A DNA stretch of 64,000 nt, taken from assembly GCA_003999685.1 (NCBI GenBank), contig CP021227.1:1178001-1242000 (forward strand), read 5' to 3'. Within the stretch, counting starts at the first letter, position 1. Every line of letters begins with the position of its first letter. The position numbers and the translations under genes were made by a program. This document shows, one piece after another, positions 47,902 through 61,798 of the stretch. A model generated the notes under the pieces. The model was not told where the DNA came from. It worked only from the letters and a program-made list of their open reading frames with translations, and ran no database searches. Source of the DNA: Taiwanofungus camphoratus. Taxonomy: Eukaryota; Basidiomycota; Agaricomycetes; Polyporales; Taiwanofungaceae.

Positions 47902-50866
47902 GGCGGTAGAGATTGAGATGAAAGCTAAGACGATTATCGCACACGAGGCTGAGCAGGCGGCACAACGCCTCGACACAGGTGGTGATCCATTTCGGGCGTT
48001 TTTGTGAAGCACTTCGGCGGTTATCAGTTATTCTAGATTCGAATACAAGGGATATCCTGGCACTGCCAAAGCGCGCAAACAGGTCGCCAAAGGTCCAGCA
48101 ATTTTAACAATGTGAAGCCGGCATGCATGTAGATGGAATAAGGTATCACAATGAACCAGATCGGTTGACTTTCTATTCTATCAGTCCAGTGGCAGTACCA
48201 ATGCTCTGACATCGGGCAATCCACCCAAACAATATGAGCAATTTGAAGCCGGAAGGAAGGAGTTGTTAATGCCGAGTCAAAAAGACGAAGACGGCTATAT
48301 GGACAGCCTTTGTGAGTGTCCGCTGGCAGGAATCTTGGTTTTCTTCCAGACCGTCAGCACCACTCATCGTGCTCATTATACTAGTTATCAGTATTTTCTG
48401 ATATCCCAGCGGGAGCAAACTGTAGCTCAATTCAGCACTCGTTGACGTCTTACAGATATACTATCGGCCATCGGTACATCTCATGTCGATTGTCGATCAA
48501 AATATTCTAATGTGCTTCACCTCCGTACCATGAAAAGATGTGAAGAAACCACCTTTCTGGTTGTTGACATGGTCTGATTCCTCAAAATCTCATTAAAACA
48601 GACAGCCTCGGGTGACTTAGTCAAGATGGCGATGATCCTTATAACCTGCGTGACCTCATTCACAGAGCAGGAGACCGAATATGATCAATTCAAGGTCTGT
48701 GACAACATGAGACCGCTGTGACTATTCCAAGGGCCTTCCTTTTGTTTGACAGTGTTAGATAATCTACACGAGGGCTCGACACAGCGAAAGATGCCATCGA
48801 AGGCTATCACCATGCATGCATAGCGATAACTTCCTTTCTCTGGGGGTTCATCAATAGGATGTGGAAGACCGAAAGTCTGAGGGGCTCTACGTGCTTGCCT
48901 GATCCTATGGTCGAACGATCTTAGTTGAGTACTTGGTATTGGTCAATCTCGAGAATGCTTACCACTGTCGTTTACTCATGTTGTCCTATGCAACGGAGGG
49001 TGAGCATCAATGAATTGGTATGTTACCCAAAGCTAGGTTTGTCATGCGAAAGCACATCTGAGTGTAATGCGATCTCACCGGATCGAGGCGTTTAATGACT
49101 CGTTCATTCACCACGTTCAATGTTGCAGAAAACAATACCATGTGTATTCTGATGACTTCATGTTACATTGTCTCTTTATTGAGAGGCCTAGCTGAAAGCA
49201 GCGCGCCAGCGATCTAAAGAATTGAATGTTCTAAAAGAAATAGCGTCTGCCTGCCACCAGAAGTAGGAGCTGTTGCACAACACTCAAGGCATTCTCATAA
49301 AATCCTATTTTTGCTTTGTCGTTTGATAATGGAGCTCAGGCTGTGTTTGTTGGTACTGGTAGGTGAGTACAGGCTGACGTGAATCAGGATACAACAAACA
49401 GGGTAAGTGACTACCCTATCTAGATGTGTTGTCGTCCTTGATACAAATATACCTGCGGAGGTGAGATTTACAAATGATGTAACCTTGTGACAAGTCTGAG
49501 CAATGAACCACAGCTGTACGATTCTAGTACGTTTTGAGATGGCCTTGAATGTACTTCTCTTGTCTTGTGCTGCAAGTAAGCCTGGTCTCTCTCAAAAGTG
49601 CTGGTGACTCATCCGAGATACTCAGTGTTTGCTGTATTACGTGTATATGCTATTTACGGAAATGTCAAGGGGCTTTTTGTTGTCACTTTCATGTCAGGTC
49701 TCGTCAACCCAGCAATAACCTTGGTGAGTCGACTTCCCGATAGACGTAGCCCTGCACAAATGATTTGCGCAGACCCTCGTGGCTCTTATCCAGTACGCTT
49801 ACATCAAATCCACGCCTTTGCTTGTAACAACTGTTTATCCTTCTTTGCCAAACACTGATTGCAGTTATACGCCATTGATTGCAAGATCGACTTACCAAGC
49901 GTAACAGCTCTTTTATTAACTTCATCTTAGCATTGTGCTTGCCTATTATCAGGTGTATGCATTGTCTTAGCTCTGCATCAGAAAACTCTGTAACCGGAAG
50001 TTCACAAGGATAATAGGCTCAAGATCATCCTCGATGATCTCTGATGGCCTTGTTCTTTTCCTGACTTGGCTTCGAATCCGCCAATTGAGTGTGTCTACCT
50101 TGGACTCCGAAGTGAAGGGAAGACTGAGTGCAATCCTGTTGAGAAGCAGTACGTATAGTTGCTTCTGTTTAGCGGTGCATCAGCTGAACTGAGTTAGGTG
50201 TCTTATACTTTGGGTGAGTGTCGAGCCAGGGCTGTCTATTCGTTACTGCATAGTCTGCACAGAACGCTCTTTCTGCTCAATTTGATTGGTCTAGCGATAG
50301 GACGGATCTTCGAAGTGAGCTTTAGCTAAGGTCCAAGCCAGACAAAAAATTACCAAATGAATTACCAAAAGTTCATTATAGTTGTCTCAGGATGGATCGG
50401 ACTGTATGTAGTAGTCTATGCCTTCATATCATTCTAATGCGATTGAAGCCTTCTACAGACTAGCAATAATTTTATTGTCCCGTTTTATGTTGGATATTCG
50501 TGAGGCATCTTACTTGGGCCCTTGCGGCAATGCCTCTCACTCGCAATCTTGGACCTTCGACACAATCCTATTAGTGGTGCTAGGGTCTTAGGTCATACAA
50601 CTGAGGCTAAGGATGGTGGTGTCGAAAGCCGTGTTGAACACTATAACAACGCCGTTGACCCCCGTATAGATTGACCAATTGGGGTATGCGTTGTGGGCAT
50701 GTTGCGTGATAGATGTTCGCCATATCTGAAGATGCTGACATATGGATAGGTCGTAGTGATTTATCTAAAATCATTCTCTAAGGGAAATCCTTGGATGTTG
50801 GAGTACTAGTTGTAGACACACTGCCATTAAACAGACGGCTTACGAAATGGATCCTGCAAAATAGGA
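47902..50866. other. Gene-poor region
   Basis: About 3 kb without an intact gene. Only the DUF6533-like fragment at 49598-49756 is recognisable. The rest shows short open stretches, no inverted-repeat ends that I could pair, and no similarity to the LTR families of this window. Confidence 0.5.
49598..49756 (+). pseudogene. Fragment resembling a DUF6533 membrane protein
   Basis: The stretch codes VFAVLRVYAIYGNVKGLFV and a following hydrophobic segment ending NPAITLV. This matches the middle of DUF6533 proteins, multi-pass membrane proteins expanded in basidiomycetes with a typical ALRVYAIWG motif. No N-terminal or C-terminal partner exons could be found around it, so it is most likely a relic. 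A chance hydrophobic stretch is possible. Confidence 0.4.
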
Positions 50867-53800
50867 CTACGAATCGAATACATCATCGAATGGCGCCTCG
50901 ACTACTACCTTCTGTTGCGCGACATACAGTCTTGATATTCCAGGAGCAGGGATGGAATCTGGCTGTCTGCCTCTGTACAGAATTTCGAGTTCGCGTCCTA
51001 AGCCCTCAACAACACGCTTCAATCTACCCTCTACGTGATTCCAAGCACCCTGGTTCTGTGGCTCCTCTTGCAGCCAGAAAATCTCCTTTGCCTTATGATA
51101 CTGCTCTAGGACCCGGTGCAGTTCATCGAATGGGAAGGGGCAGAGTTCCTCGATGCGAATGAATGCAACCTTGTCTGACTGCCTTTTCTGGCGTTCTTTG
51201 ACGAGATCATAGTATAATTTGCCTGACAAACAGATAACTCGCTCCACGCGATCCTTATCCAAACCTACCTCGTCCAAGACAGGACGGAAACTGGTTCCAG
51301 GTTCAAAATCAGACAACGAAGAGGACGCGCTCTTAAACAAGACCTTGACTATCAGAAAGTCCTGTCAATTCTGTTGGGCACGTACCGGCAGGCGGAGTAA
51401 TCCTTTTGGCGATGCCACAATCAACGGCTTGCGGAAATTCCTATGGATTTGTCTCCGCAACAGATGAAAGTACTGAGCCGGAGTCGTTGGGAACACTACA
51501 TGCATGTTGACATCGACAGACGAGTGAATGGCATCATAGCGGTCATTTGTGAGCTGCCAAGTTACTTTAATCAGACCTTGTTACACAATCAATAGCGGTC
51601 TATGATTACCTGGAGAAATCGCTCTAAACGGGATGAAGAATGTTCTGGACCGGCACCGTCGAGCCTTGAAAACCGCAACATAAGGACGTGGAACGGCAAT
51701 TGTCAAAGGTGGAAGCATGCGAATGAAAAGAACGGATGTAATTCATGGAATCTAAAATCACAAAGCTGGCTCACCCGTGGGGGAGAAGTAACACGATGCC
51801 GCTTTGCTTGAGCCATTTTGCTATATAGAAATGAAGGCTGTTAATAAGGGTAGTTACTACCACGTGTTGGAAGTCCACGTACATGCTGCTGAGGTAACGA
51901 AAGTGTCAATTATGACCTTGTTGCGAGCAGAAATAAATCCAGTTCAGCTGAATCATGTATCGTGATGGGATACCATTCACCTGAGCGCCATTGAAGAAGT
52001 CTCCGAACTAGTGATGACATATAATAGATCAGCATCCGCATTCATCGGAAGGTTGTACTGAGAAAGGTGCCACTCACTTGTGCCTCCCATATGGGCAAAA
52101 TATCAGGCCTTTCCCAGCTTACTCCGTACTCGAACTAGCACACAAGTCAGAGACATGAAAAGCCGGACTTTTGAAGACTGATGCACGAACACCAAGTACA
52201 GCCATCTCGCTGAGGGAGCCTACAACAAGGTTCATGCGTATGTATGAATTGAAATATCGCTGGTATAAGGTGAGTGAACCACTGACTGTTCGCTAGCTCG
52301 AGTCTACCGTCACATTGAAGTTGAGTGTTTAGTGGTACGATGACGCCTTCTGTGCGCTGGTCAACAAGCATTGCATGTCTATACACCGGCCAATTGGTCC
52401 CAAAATGTACAACGGGGAATGTCAATGGAAGACACACCGTTGGCTGAAGGTTCCTCGTCCTACATCCTGGCCAGATATTCTGACATCACAGCCGTCCAGC
52501 ATCAATGTGCCGAACGCCATCGCCTAGAAGACAGTGGACGTTCATTATACTCAGAACTAACACTTCAGAGCTTACTACGGTCTAACCTCCGCAGTGGCCC
52601 AGTCAAGCCCATGTCCGGTCTCTAAAGCGTTCAACCTGTTCTTCACATGTCGCTGCAAGCGAGGATGAATTTCCTTTTCAACGTTTGAAATGAGAGTCAT
52701 GTAAAATGAGTTCGTTCATGTATATATAATCTATGAGCACTCACGAATCCTTCGGGCACCGTAATACTCGCTCGACCCGCGTGCAATAGGGTATCGCGAT
52801 CTACACCCGTCTCTGGAAACAACTTTGCTTCCGCACTAGCAGGCCAGACCATCTTGCTCCACTGACCACCCAGTATAAGAGAGCTTATGGCAGCTGGATC
52901 ATATGTATCTGCATCGACGAGCTGCGTTGCTAAGAAGGACTTGTAGGAAGTGCGGACAGCGGCGGCATCTTCTGTTGTCAGTACATTCTCGCTCTGGCAA
53001 TGTTTGAATATGGGAAAGAAGGAACGACACGTGTGACATGTTTCAGCACGCCAAATTACACGGAAGGCGAGAGAGTAAGACGCACAATGAGTTGTTCCTC
53101 GTACAGAGAGGGCACAGATCGCCTAGAACGGATCTTTTCATACATCAGAGGCTGTGTAAATGCAGGCTCGTCAAGCTCGTTGTGACCCCTAAGACACTCT
53201 GGTTATCAGTCTCGTTCTCGGATTGCTCTCCGTAAGACGGTCTCTCACCAACGTCGGTAAACAAGGAGATCAATGATTATATCCTGAATATAAAGTAACC
53301 CCAGTAAGAATGTGCCTGGAACTTGTATACGATCGCTCAAGCCATCCTTCCGCACCTTGCGAAAGTAATTCCGGTACTTGAACGCAATTTCCACGGCCCG
53401 TGCTACATCTACACGGGTATAGTTAAGTTCCATGTAAACAGGAAGATGAGGGTGGACAGACCTTCAGGATAGTCACCATTCACGTGAAGGACTGGGGCGT
53501 TGATCATCTTGCCAATATCTGAACAGTATAAGGACGACCGAGTACCGGACGCGGGAGTCGTGTATCCAATGCTGCATTCAAATCCTTGAAGTAAGAACCA
53601 GTCTGCCGGGAGATTGGGGGTAGGCTCACCTGTTGCTGTTTGATAAAGAAACATGTACCGATCAGGGCCAGATAATTGAGCAACTCGCGGAACTAACAAT
53701 ACACCATGTAGACATACTTCACTACGATATGGACAGTTCCTCCGACAGTAAAATGCGGTAAGTTACCTGCAGCTCAGTGCTCAGCACTCAAGTCGCATTA

Positions 53801-55099
53801 GGAAGATGTAACAAAGTGTACTTAGGCCAAGACCTTCCATGACCACCCCCTGGCCTGTGAAGCTCGCATCGCCGTGCAATTGAACACTGAGTACTCGGTC
53901 TCCGGGCTTGCACTCGTCGAGTGATATGCCGGCCCGAGCGAGCTCTTTAAGAAGTGCAAACTGTTTAGCGCGTGTCTTACCGAGGGCTACGGGATTTATG
54001 GCCTCTGTAATGATATTTCGGAGTCAGCAACGACCAGAGTAAGAGCCGCTGATTCTGTACCAAGGTGTGATGGATTCGGCAGGAGGGAGACCTTCAGTGG
54101 ATTTTGTGCTCCTTCATAATGCAGACTTGGAGATGCAACTACTCGCAATCAGCTGGTCAGGACAGCTTGTCTGCTACTTTCATGGTACTGACCAAGATGA
54201 CTGATAACGTCTCCTGACACGCCAAGGTCTTCAGGGACCTCAGCACCACCCTTGATCTTGTGGAAGAGGGCTGCAGGAGGGAACTCGAGCATACCGGTCA
54301 GGAGATTGAGCCGACCACGGTGTGGCATTGCCAAGATGATGTGTTCAACGCCAGCTAAGTGCAGTAATGAGCATTTTAGTCATTCCATGGCAGCGTGCGA
54401 GGCTACCTTGGGCAGCCGAAGCAAAAAGGGCATCCAGTGCAGGCAGCATCGACTCTCCGCCCTCCAGACCATAACGCTTAAGGTTGGGGAATTTGAGCTG
54501 CAAGAATTGATCGAATGTCTCACTGTGCGCGAGTAAAGAGTGGATTCTTCTCTTCTTGTCTCTGCTTACGGCAGAACGATCTGAAGACTGCGATTCAAGG
54601 ACGTGCGAGAACCACAGGCGCTCTGTCTTAGATGGGGAGTGCATGTATTCATACGCAATGCGCCCGACATAGATTGAACGAAGATGCTGAATGATGGTAC
54701 TGAGCGTCCATTCTTCCTTCCCAACGCCACTTGCTTCAACAGAGCGCGTCCACACAATGCCATTAATGTCGTACTTCTTGACACTGTCGGTGAGACCGTA
54801 GCGCACCGGATCGAGCGCAGCGACTTCCTCACGCTGAAGCAGGTCAAGGGGATCGATACGAGCGGCACGGTGCCCGTGAGTACGCAGAGAGTCCACGTAC
54901 CGAAGGAGTGGAGCATTCGCAGTACGATTCTCTAACTGTTCACGGCTGTCTGAATGAGGTCCAAAGAATAAGCTGACTAGGTGACTCTTCACATGTGATG
55001 TAAACACTTACAGTCAGGAAGAGAAAACGGACGTTGTTCGCGATAACCATAGGAGTCGTCGTGATAGTGGCGACGTATTTCCCTGAATGAGAGCCGCAT
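50867..55099 (-). CDS. DHTKD1: DHTKD1-type 2-oxoacid (2-oxoadipate) dehydrogenase E1, mitochondrial
   Basis: This thiamine-diphosphate E1 enzyme decarboxylates 2-oxoadipate (and 2-oxoglutarate weakly) in lysine and tryptophan breakdown, working with the shared E2/E3. I placed 23 exons on the minus strand: 55099-55012, 54949-54407, 54354-54193, 54138-54061, 54004-53822, 53766-53718, 53635-53630, 53571-53462, 53408-53356, 53283-53249, 53188-53086, 52993-52745, 52673-52587, 52523-52438, 52378-52287, 52219-52191, 52134-52078, 52007-51981, 51916-51883, 51820-51775, 51664-51610, 51553-51386 and 51343-50867. Phases close to 938 aa (human DHTKD1 has 919). Motifs: [25 protein letters not shown] (cofactor loop), [29 protein letters not shown] and the C-terminal [25 protein letters not shown] with FPPAALFHK favours DHTKD1 over the larger Kgd1. 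The short N-terminus ([12 protein letters not shown]) is basic, as a mitochondrial leader would be. The exon at 53635-53630 is only 6 nt. Confidence 0.9.
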
Positions 55100-55656
55100 A
55101 CGCGCCCTGTGACAGGAAGATTACTCCTCCGCAACATCGTCTCGAACACCAATCACGATCGGGCTTACCTCGAGATTATACATACTTGTGGATGTTTCAT
55201 GGCACCAATGCAATGCGATTAAAATCCCTCTTAGTTTATAACAAGCAGAGAATTAGACTTTTGACGAGGATGCATGACCGGGAGCCCCGTGGGGCGTCTT
55301 TACCTTGAGTCCGGCCGGAGCAATTATAGCAAGGCGCGTCTATCACCTGATTTCTACAGAAGCTCGATTAGGCGAAGTATTATATTCGTCTGATGTTTGT
55401 GACATGTCGAACTCGTTGCCAGTGCAGTCGGAGTGGTTGAGTTCCATGCGAAAGCAATTGCACGTCCAATATACAATGACATGACTGCACTAAGTAGTAT
55501 GTACTTAATGGCTCAACAATTCTGCCTGAACCATGGCACTCCGACTTCGTTTCCAAGAAATCTTGATTCAAGCTGAATACAAGATGTTTCTCTCCAGCGT
55601 TGAATCCAACGTCCGCAATGTCCTGACGAAGGAAAGCAGCAAAGAACGAGAAACAA
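55100..55656. other. Spacer between two minus-strand genes
   Basis: A 557-bp stretch between the DDX60-family stop and the DHTKD1 start. It should hold the promoter of DHTKD1 and the 3' end of the helicase gene. An open stretch at its upper end overlaps the helicase coding sequence and is a shadow. Confidence 0.5.
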
Positions 55657-58600
55657 TCAGGCCCACATCGCTTTGAATTTCTCATCGAATTCATTCGTCA
55701 CTGCATCCATCACCTCATACACCTTCCAATCTTCGTCGGAGACACCTCTAGGTCTTTCCAGTGAAGGGCTTGCCTGAACATCACCTTCGTCGCCATCAAC
55801 CTCAGCCGGATCGTACGAATCATAGCCGCTGTCGAGCTCTTCAGTCTCATCAGTGCTCGCATCAACTACTGTCTTCGATGCCTTCAATAGGAGTTGCACG
55901 AGACCCGCCCGTATCGTCTTGAGTGTGAGAACAAAGTCATCCAGGAGATACCACACCTCGCCCTCCCTTATCCCATTGGCAGCCGTCAACGCTGCGGTCT
56001 GTCCATGTGTGTAGAAGTCAAGCAAATATGCGTTCAGAGCGAAGACCTCGCCCGCGTCACCAGCAGACGCCGTGAAACGGTGCATGGATGGGATGGCGTA
56101 TTCATTCAAATGGAGCCCGGTTCTAGCGGTGCGAGTCAATTCCTCGACGGTTTGGAAGCTGTCGCAGTGACCAGAATTCGCTACAAAGAGTGAACGAGCA
56201 GTGACTTTTACGGCGGTGGCGTTGAGGTAGTCGCAGAAGAGGGAATTAGACTTGCTGCAAGGATGGTATTCCCTTTTACTGAGCGGCAACCGGGAGTCCG
56301 AGCCAAGCTCGGCAGCATGCTGAGTGGAATAAGCCACTGCGTAGCCAGAGAAAATACGCAGGGTATTGGTGTCGTGCTCGATAAGGACCCTCTTAGCATC
56401 AGCGGGTAGGGGTGGCAGTACCACCATTGATGGTGACTTCTTGATCAGATACTGGAGATTCTTGTCTGTAGTGTACGATTTCGGCAAGTATCTACGACCG
56501 AAAAGATGGCACATCAGGAGAAGGAGGTCTCTGCAAGCGCGGTCTTGGCTGGATTGGGCACAGATCCTGTGAATGACGCCGTGTCGCAGAAGAGCGACAA
56601 GCGCAAAATTGCTAGGTTCGGTGTAATACAAATGAGCTGCAATTCCAAATAAATTGATCGGATTTCCTTGATGATCCAATAAACCGGAACGACGGAGGTA
56701 GTCAATACTGAACCGGATATGATGCAAAACCTGCTCTCTCCCAATGTTAGATGTGAAGCTGACGTGTGGCAATTGCAAGAGACTATGAATAGCGTCTCTG
56801 GCAAATGGAGCGTTGTCGGAGCCTTGCAAGAGATTGAAGAGCCGCAGTACCATTGTCGAAGTCAGAGGGAAGTTTCCACCCAATGACGGAAGTCTGGACA
56901 GAACCAGTCTCTGACATCTATCCATGGCAATCCCATAGAATACAACCTTGCCTAGTAAATCGTATCCACGTCTTCCCGCTGTAGCCGATAGCAAAAGTAA
57001 GATCACGAGTGACATGCTAAATTAGAATAAACATACCACGCCCCGCACACTGCCGGTACTATAAGGAAATTTTGATCAGTCGACGGAGCTAGAACTAGAC
57101 GGTGTGTGCGCACCATCAGAGCAGTCAAGAATGGCGAATCACCACAGAAAACCGAGGTCTTGGTAGGCGCATTTATACCCAGAGCCAAGGACCCTGGTGT
57201 AACCCGTCAGACTTACTACGGAGCGTAGAAAATATGACGTACCAGTGGCGATAACTACTCTCAGATATCCAGCACGGTAGAGACTAAGTGTCATTGCAGT
57301 CAGCTCAGTTCCTCATCGATCAGAATGTATAAATATATTACCTTTCCACCAAAGTCCTATATTGTTTGTTCATACCAGAGTGATGCACACCGACACCCCG
57401 CCGCATTGCCTTCAAAGCCCATTCTTGTACGTGGGCCCAGCGCGCAAGGTCGGTAATTTCCTTCTCAATATCACTTTTCGAATATCCACTTGAGACACCT
57501 GTAAATGAGAATTGGGGAGAAGGTTCAAGAGGATCAAATGAACTTTCCCAAGACAGATCAACCCCATCGACGTGATCATTCGGGTCTTTTTTCTGCTTGT
57601 TCAACCTCTCAGCCTGGCGCTCACGCGCTTTGGCCTGAGACTTCCAGTGTTCCCATTGATTGATTTTCTGTATCCATTCGGGACTACTTTCACGCCAATT
57701 TGTTTCTGCAGATTCGAGCATCTCCAGGAGTACTTGACCCATCAATTCGCATGCCTTGCGGTCAAAGTGGAAGAAAATCGCAGGCTGAGCTATTCCATCA
57801 GACCGCATGTAACGCCGAAGACAGTAGAAACTCACGAGATCGCCGGTTGCATGTAAATCTGACACAAGGTATATGAGATTGCTATAAAAATCCTTCACGG
57901 ATGGTATAAACTGGTGGTCCAGATTCTTCAACACGGGATCCGTGAGTTGATCGATCACGTCATTGAGAACAAAGGAAGGATGTTGCGAATCAGCGGACAT
58001 CATCAATTTGGAAATATCAGCCTTCAGTGCCGATTCATAACGTAAGATATCGCTTTGTTTGAGAAGACGTTCTGATGAATCAGAGAAGAATCGAGTCGGT
58101 TCTAGGGTCGCCAGGTCTAATGATGCCCTATTGGAGCACGACATGAATGCTTGGTATAAGGAGAGACAGTCTGAAGCCTCAAGCGATAGATCGGGAGGAA
58201 GATCCTGCACACCAAATGCTAACATTGAAATCGGATGCAGGAACCTAAGCCGACCTGTATTCGAGTGTTTGGTTAGCCCCGAGAAAGAAGTTGGAGACTT
58301 TATTTGGAGTGCATAAGTGTGTTTGCGCAGATGAGAATAGCGGTGCGGATGGTGGATGAAAGTATGTTGGAATTTGTGCGCCTCCTGGACTGACTGAAGC
58401 CAAGTATTAAATTGTTCAGGATGGCCGATCGTCGCTGAAAGTCCTCTAAGTAAAACAATCTCAGGGACAAACCAACGCATAAAGCTTGACAACTGACATG
58501 ATAGGACACGGTGCGAGTAGTATGATCTGTTCCCATACAGCTCCACCTTGCTGCTGACCAATCGAGTGGATCTCGTCCAAAATGATACTGGGAGTAACGT

Positions 58601-61600
58601 CAGGTGATAACCACGGCCCACAACGACTATCATACTATTTGATTCTCGGGGTCCAAACCCTAGCCAAGGGAGGGGATAGAAGCATAATCGCCAGCATCTC
58701 AGGGACAGTCACCAAAATCTGGCACTTCTGGGGATTATGGACGCGATAATCCCTAGTGTGGATCGCCTAACAACTTCCTATATATAATGAGTTAACGACT
58801 GCTATGTCAGTCGGTGCGAACCTTACCGCCATTGAGCTCCTTCTTGAACCGAGCATACACTTCTGCCGCAATCTGGTTGACAAGAGCTTTGGTGGGTGCC
58901 ACATAAATTAGAATCCCATCATCCGAAGTCCTAAGGATTTTTTCCATGGCGTAGTAAGAGATGAATGTCTTTCCAGCACTGGTTGGAGCTGAGAGTGACT
59001 CAGTATAAGCCAAAGAGGTGTAACATAGTCAAGCTCACCGACGACGAGCACCGACTGATTCTCATCAAGACAATCTAAGACTTTACGCTGCCAAGCATCC
59101 GGCCGGAACAGGACTCTTGCATCGCTTGCACTATCCATACTGCGGTCCATAAACTCACCGAAAAGGCGTAGTTGCCATACAATGGGGTCTTCGCCAATGC
59201 GCATAAACTTGTAGATAGGAGACCCGCTTTTCGATTTCAAGAGTTTGATGAATTTGAAGTTTAGCGAACGATCTACACTGGAATCATCCGGTGACGCAGA
59301 AGAAAGAGAAGGAACGATATGAGAGAATCCCAAAGCACTCAACGCCGAGGCAAGAGCTTTGAGAGCAGCCGGAAATAAGCCTTGCCTTTCATAAATTTCC
59401 TTCACCTTACGCATGATCAACACGGAAGCGTTGTCCCGAATAGCAGCATTCTCACGATCTGGATGATCAATCCAGCGCATGAATTCAAGGTGCAACCTGA
59501 ATAGTCTCATCTCCACTGCGAGCCAGCCTACGGCAGCTCTCTTATTCCGCTCATAATTTTCCATAAGAATGATGCTTTGGTCCGTGGTCTTCCGTGCCAT
59601 GACTCCGAGCTGCTCTTGCCACCAAGATAAATTGGATTCATCTTCTTTCAACTGCTTTTTTGCCATATTTTCCTGCCGTATCTTCTCTGCGGCTGAAACA
59701 CGTTCAACTTTCCCCTTCTTGATAGATTTAGACGGTTTCTCCTGTTTCAAAAAGGACACTATAAACCACCGGACGAACAATTACCAAACATGGCAAATCC
59801 TCACCTGTATTAACCGGGGTCCTGTATTGCTACTCAACTTCGATGGCAACCGCCCAACGAGTGGGATGACCATCTGTTTCAAAGGGACTCCGAGAGCGCC
59901 AGTCAGAGTCTCGGCTTGCCATTGCAGTCTTGTCATGAAACGTTGGTCCCTACGTAGCTGTCGTCTACGTTGCCATTCATCTAGGGGTTTCGAATCTTCG
60001 CCACCAAGATGTGTAGGTAAAATTGCCTTCAGCTTAGGATTATGCCAATGATAGATGTCGTTGAAGACCGTGTTGAACTCCAAGTGAGGCAGCACTAGAG
60101 CCTCCGCGTGTTCTTCTACGTGAACATCGACAGACACCAGCTCATCGCTGAAAAGCGGGTGTGTAAACGGGAGGAGACTCGACGCTGGTGCTTGCGACAG
60201 GCTGACATCCTGTGGGAGATGATTTGAAGCGAAACGGGAGGAAAAAGCCACGTAGTGGACAGGAGCGAGATCGAGGGAGGACCATATGGCCGTAAGACGC
60301 TGGTAGACCTCTGGCCCGAGAATCACGGTGAAAGACACATCGGGCTGTTTCACTATAAACTCAATTAGTGTTAGAAACACACGACCGTCGACATCAATCT
60401 CTGCAGCGACCTGCGACCAGACATCCTCAAGTGTCAAGAAAGCACTTGGCAGAAAGGTGCTGAGCAATATGTCAATTAGTTCAGGGTGTAATGCAGCTAA
60501 CGGTCTGGCTCTTTCTTCAACAGATAGCAAAGGAAGGATCAACAGGTGTGCTGCGAATGCGAAGACTAGTTGCCGAATGAAGGGCCTACGCAAGCCTTGG
60601 GCAGAAAGCATGTTTCGTACGAAATTTCGAACAGCCGATTCCTGACTGGACGTTGATTGCAGGCTCTGCGGCGTGATGGAGATCAGCGGAATCAGCGGAA
60701 TGTCATGTCGTGCATGCTTTTCCTTGGCTTCCAGGGATCTCATCGCCGCATGGCTTGCAGCCCAGAGTCTGTCATCCAGTCGGCTACGAGCACTGCGATC
60801 GAGCCTTTGCTCATAGATGAAGGACATGATCTAACATTCCTCTTCGTCAACGTTCCGCAAGGTACGATCCTAGGACAAGGCTCACCTTAGAGTCGCGAAA
60901 CTCAGTGCCTTGTAATAGTGTCACGGAGGTACCTTGGGATAGGAGATCAAATATGAAGATACGTTGAGTCAATATTTGTCCGGCCAGATTCTGATCATCA
61001 AGTACTCCGCCGTCGTTGGTCATGACGAACATTGGCTACAGAAACTTGTTGGCATCTCTCAAGGTGGGTTTTATCAATGACTAACCTTCGAGACAGCCCG
61101 ATATCTGAGCCATTTCGGATCAGACAAATCTTTGAATGTATGAACTGGTATGTCTAGTCTTCGCAGGTGTTTGAATAGTAGTGCACGAGCTAGCATGCGC
61201 GAGGTAATCACGAAGTCCGACGGGGTAGACTGAATTGTCAAATGGCGGTTATCTACGGTGACATCGCGACATCAGTTACAAACTAAGCGGACAGCCAAAT
61301 GCATATCACCTTGCCAGAACACTATCTCAAAGACGGCTTCGCGTTTCTTAAATTTGTTCAAAATGCGTTCGAGTGAATACAACGCATGTAGAAGTTGAAA
61401 GCTCGGCTCTGTTATGATAGTCAAACGAGCCTTCACAATGAAACTGTTCGAGCACAAAGACATACCGTTCACACGGCCTAACGCAAGAAGAGGATCTCTA
61501 AGAACATGTTGCAAAAGAGCATCACCTGTGGATAACCTCAGAGATGCAAGAATGAAAATGAATGTCAGATATGACCTACCATCCAAGACAAAGGTTTCAC

Positions 61601-61763
61601 TCCCAGCATAGTCACCAATCAGATCCATCCATCTACCACGTCTATTCGCGAGCGTGTACCATTGTCCATCAAGGTATTCAAGTGCTTCCGCAGCCGACAA
61701 TGGAGTTGACGGAAGAGATGCAGGCCTGGCTGCAGCAGCGCTCTCAAAATCATCTAAATCCAT
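55657..61763 (-). CDS. DDX60-family DExH-box RNA helicase
   Basis: A large Ski2-like helicase of the DDX60 family; animal members act in antiviral RNA sensing, while the role of fungal members is unclear. Sixteen exons on the minus strand: 61763-61580, 61525-61466, 61408-61310, 61252-61086, 61035-60886, 60830-59805, 59741-59039, 58988-58822, 58766-58636, 58587-58498, 58445-57836, 57784-57342, 57283-57243, 57193-57114, 57058-57037 and 56978-55657. Phases close to 1764 aa (human DDX60 has 1712). Motifs: Walker A APTSAGKT (797-804), DEIH (900-903), GLSATIG (927-933), [10 protein letters not shown] before motif [14 protein letters not shown], and motif VI QCAGRAGRRG (1320-1329). The long N-terminal region begins MDLDDFES. 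All core motifs are intact, so the enzyme should be active. The C-terminus ends in an acidic segment. It is divergent from the aldo/keto reductase gene. Confidence 0.92.
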
Positions 61764-61798
61764 GGTCAGACAGGAAAGAAGGAATCTTCAGCGTATGG

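Noticed and set aside
55380-55694. Small gene between DHTKD1 and the helicase
   Set aside because: The open stretch overlaps the helicase stop region in another frame and shows no domain or intron signals.
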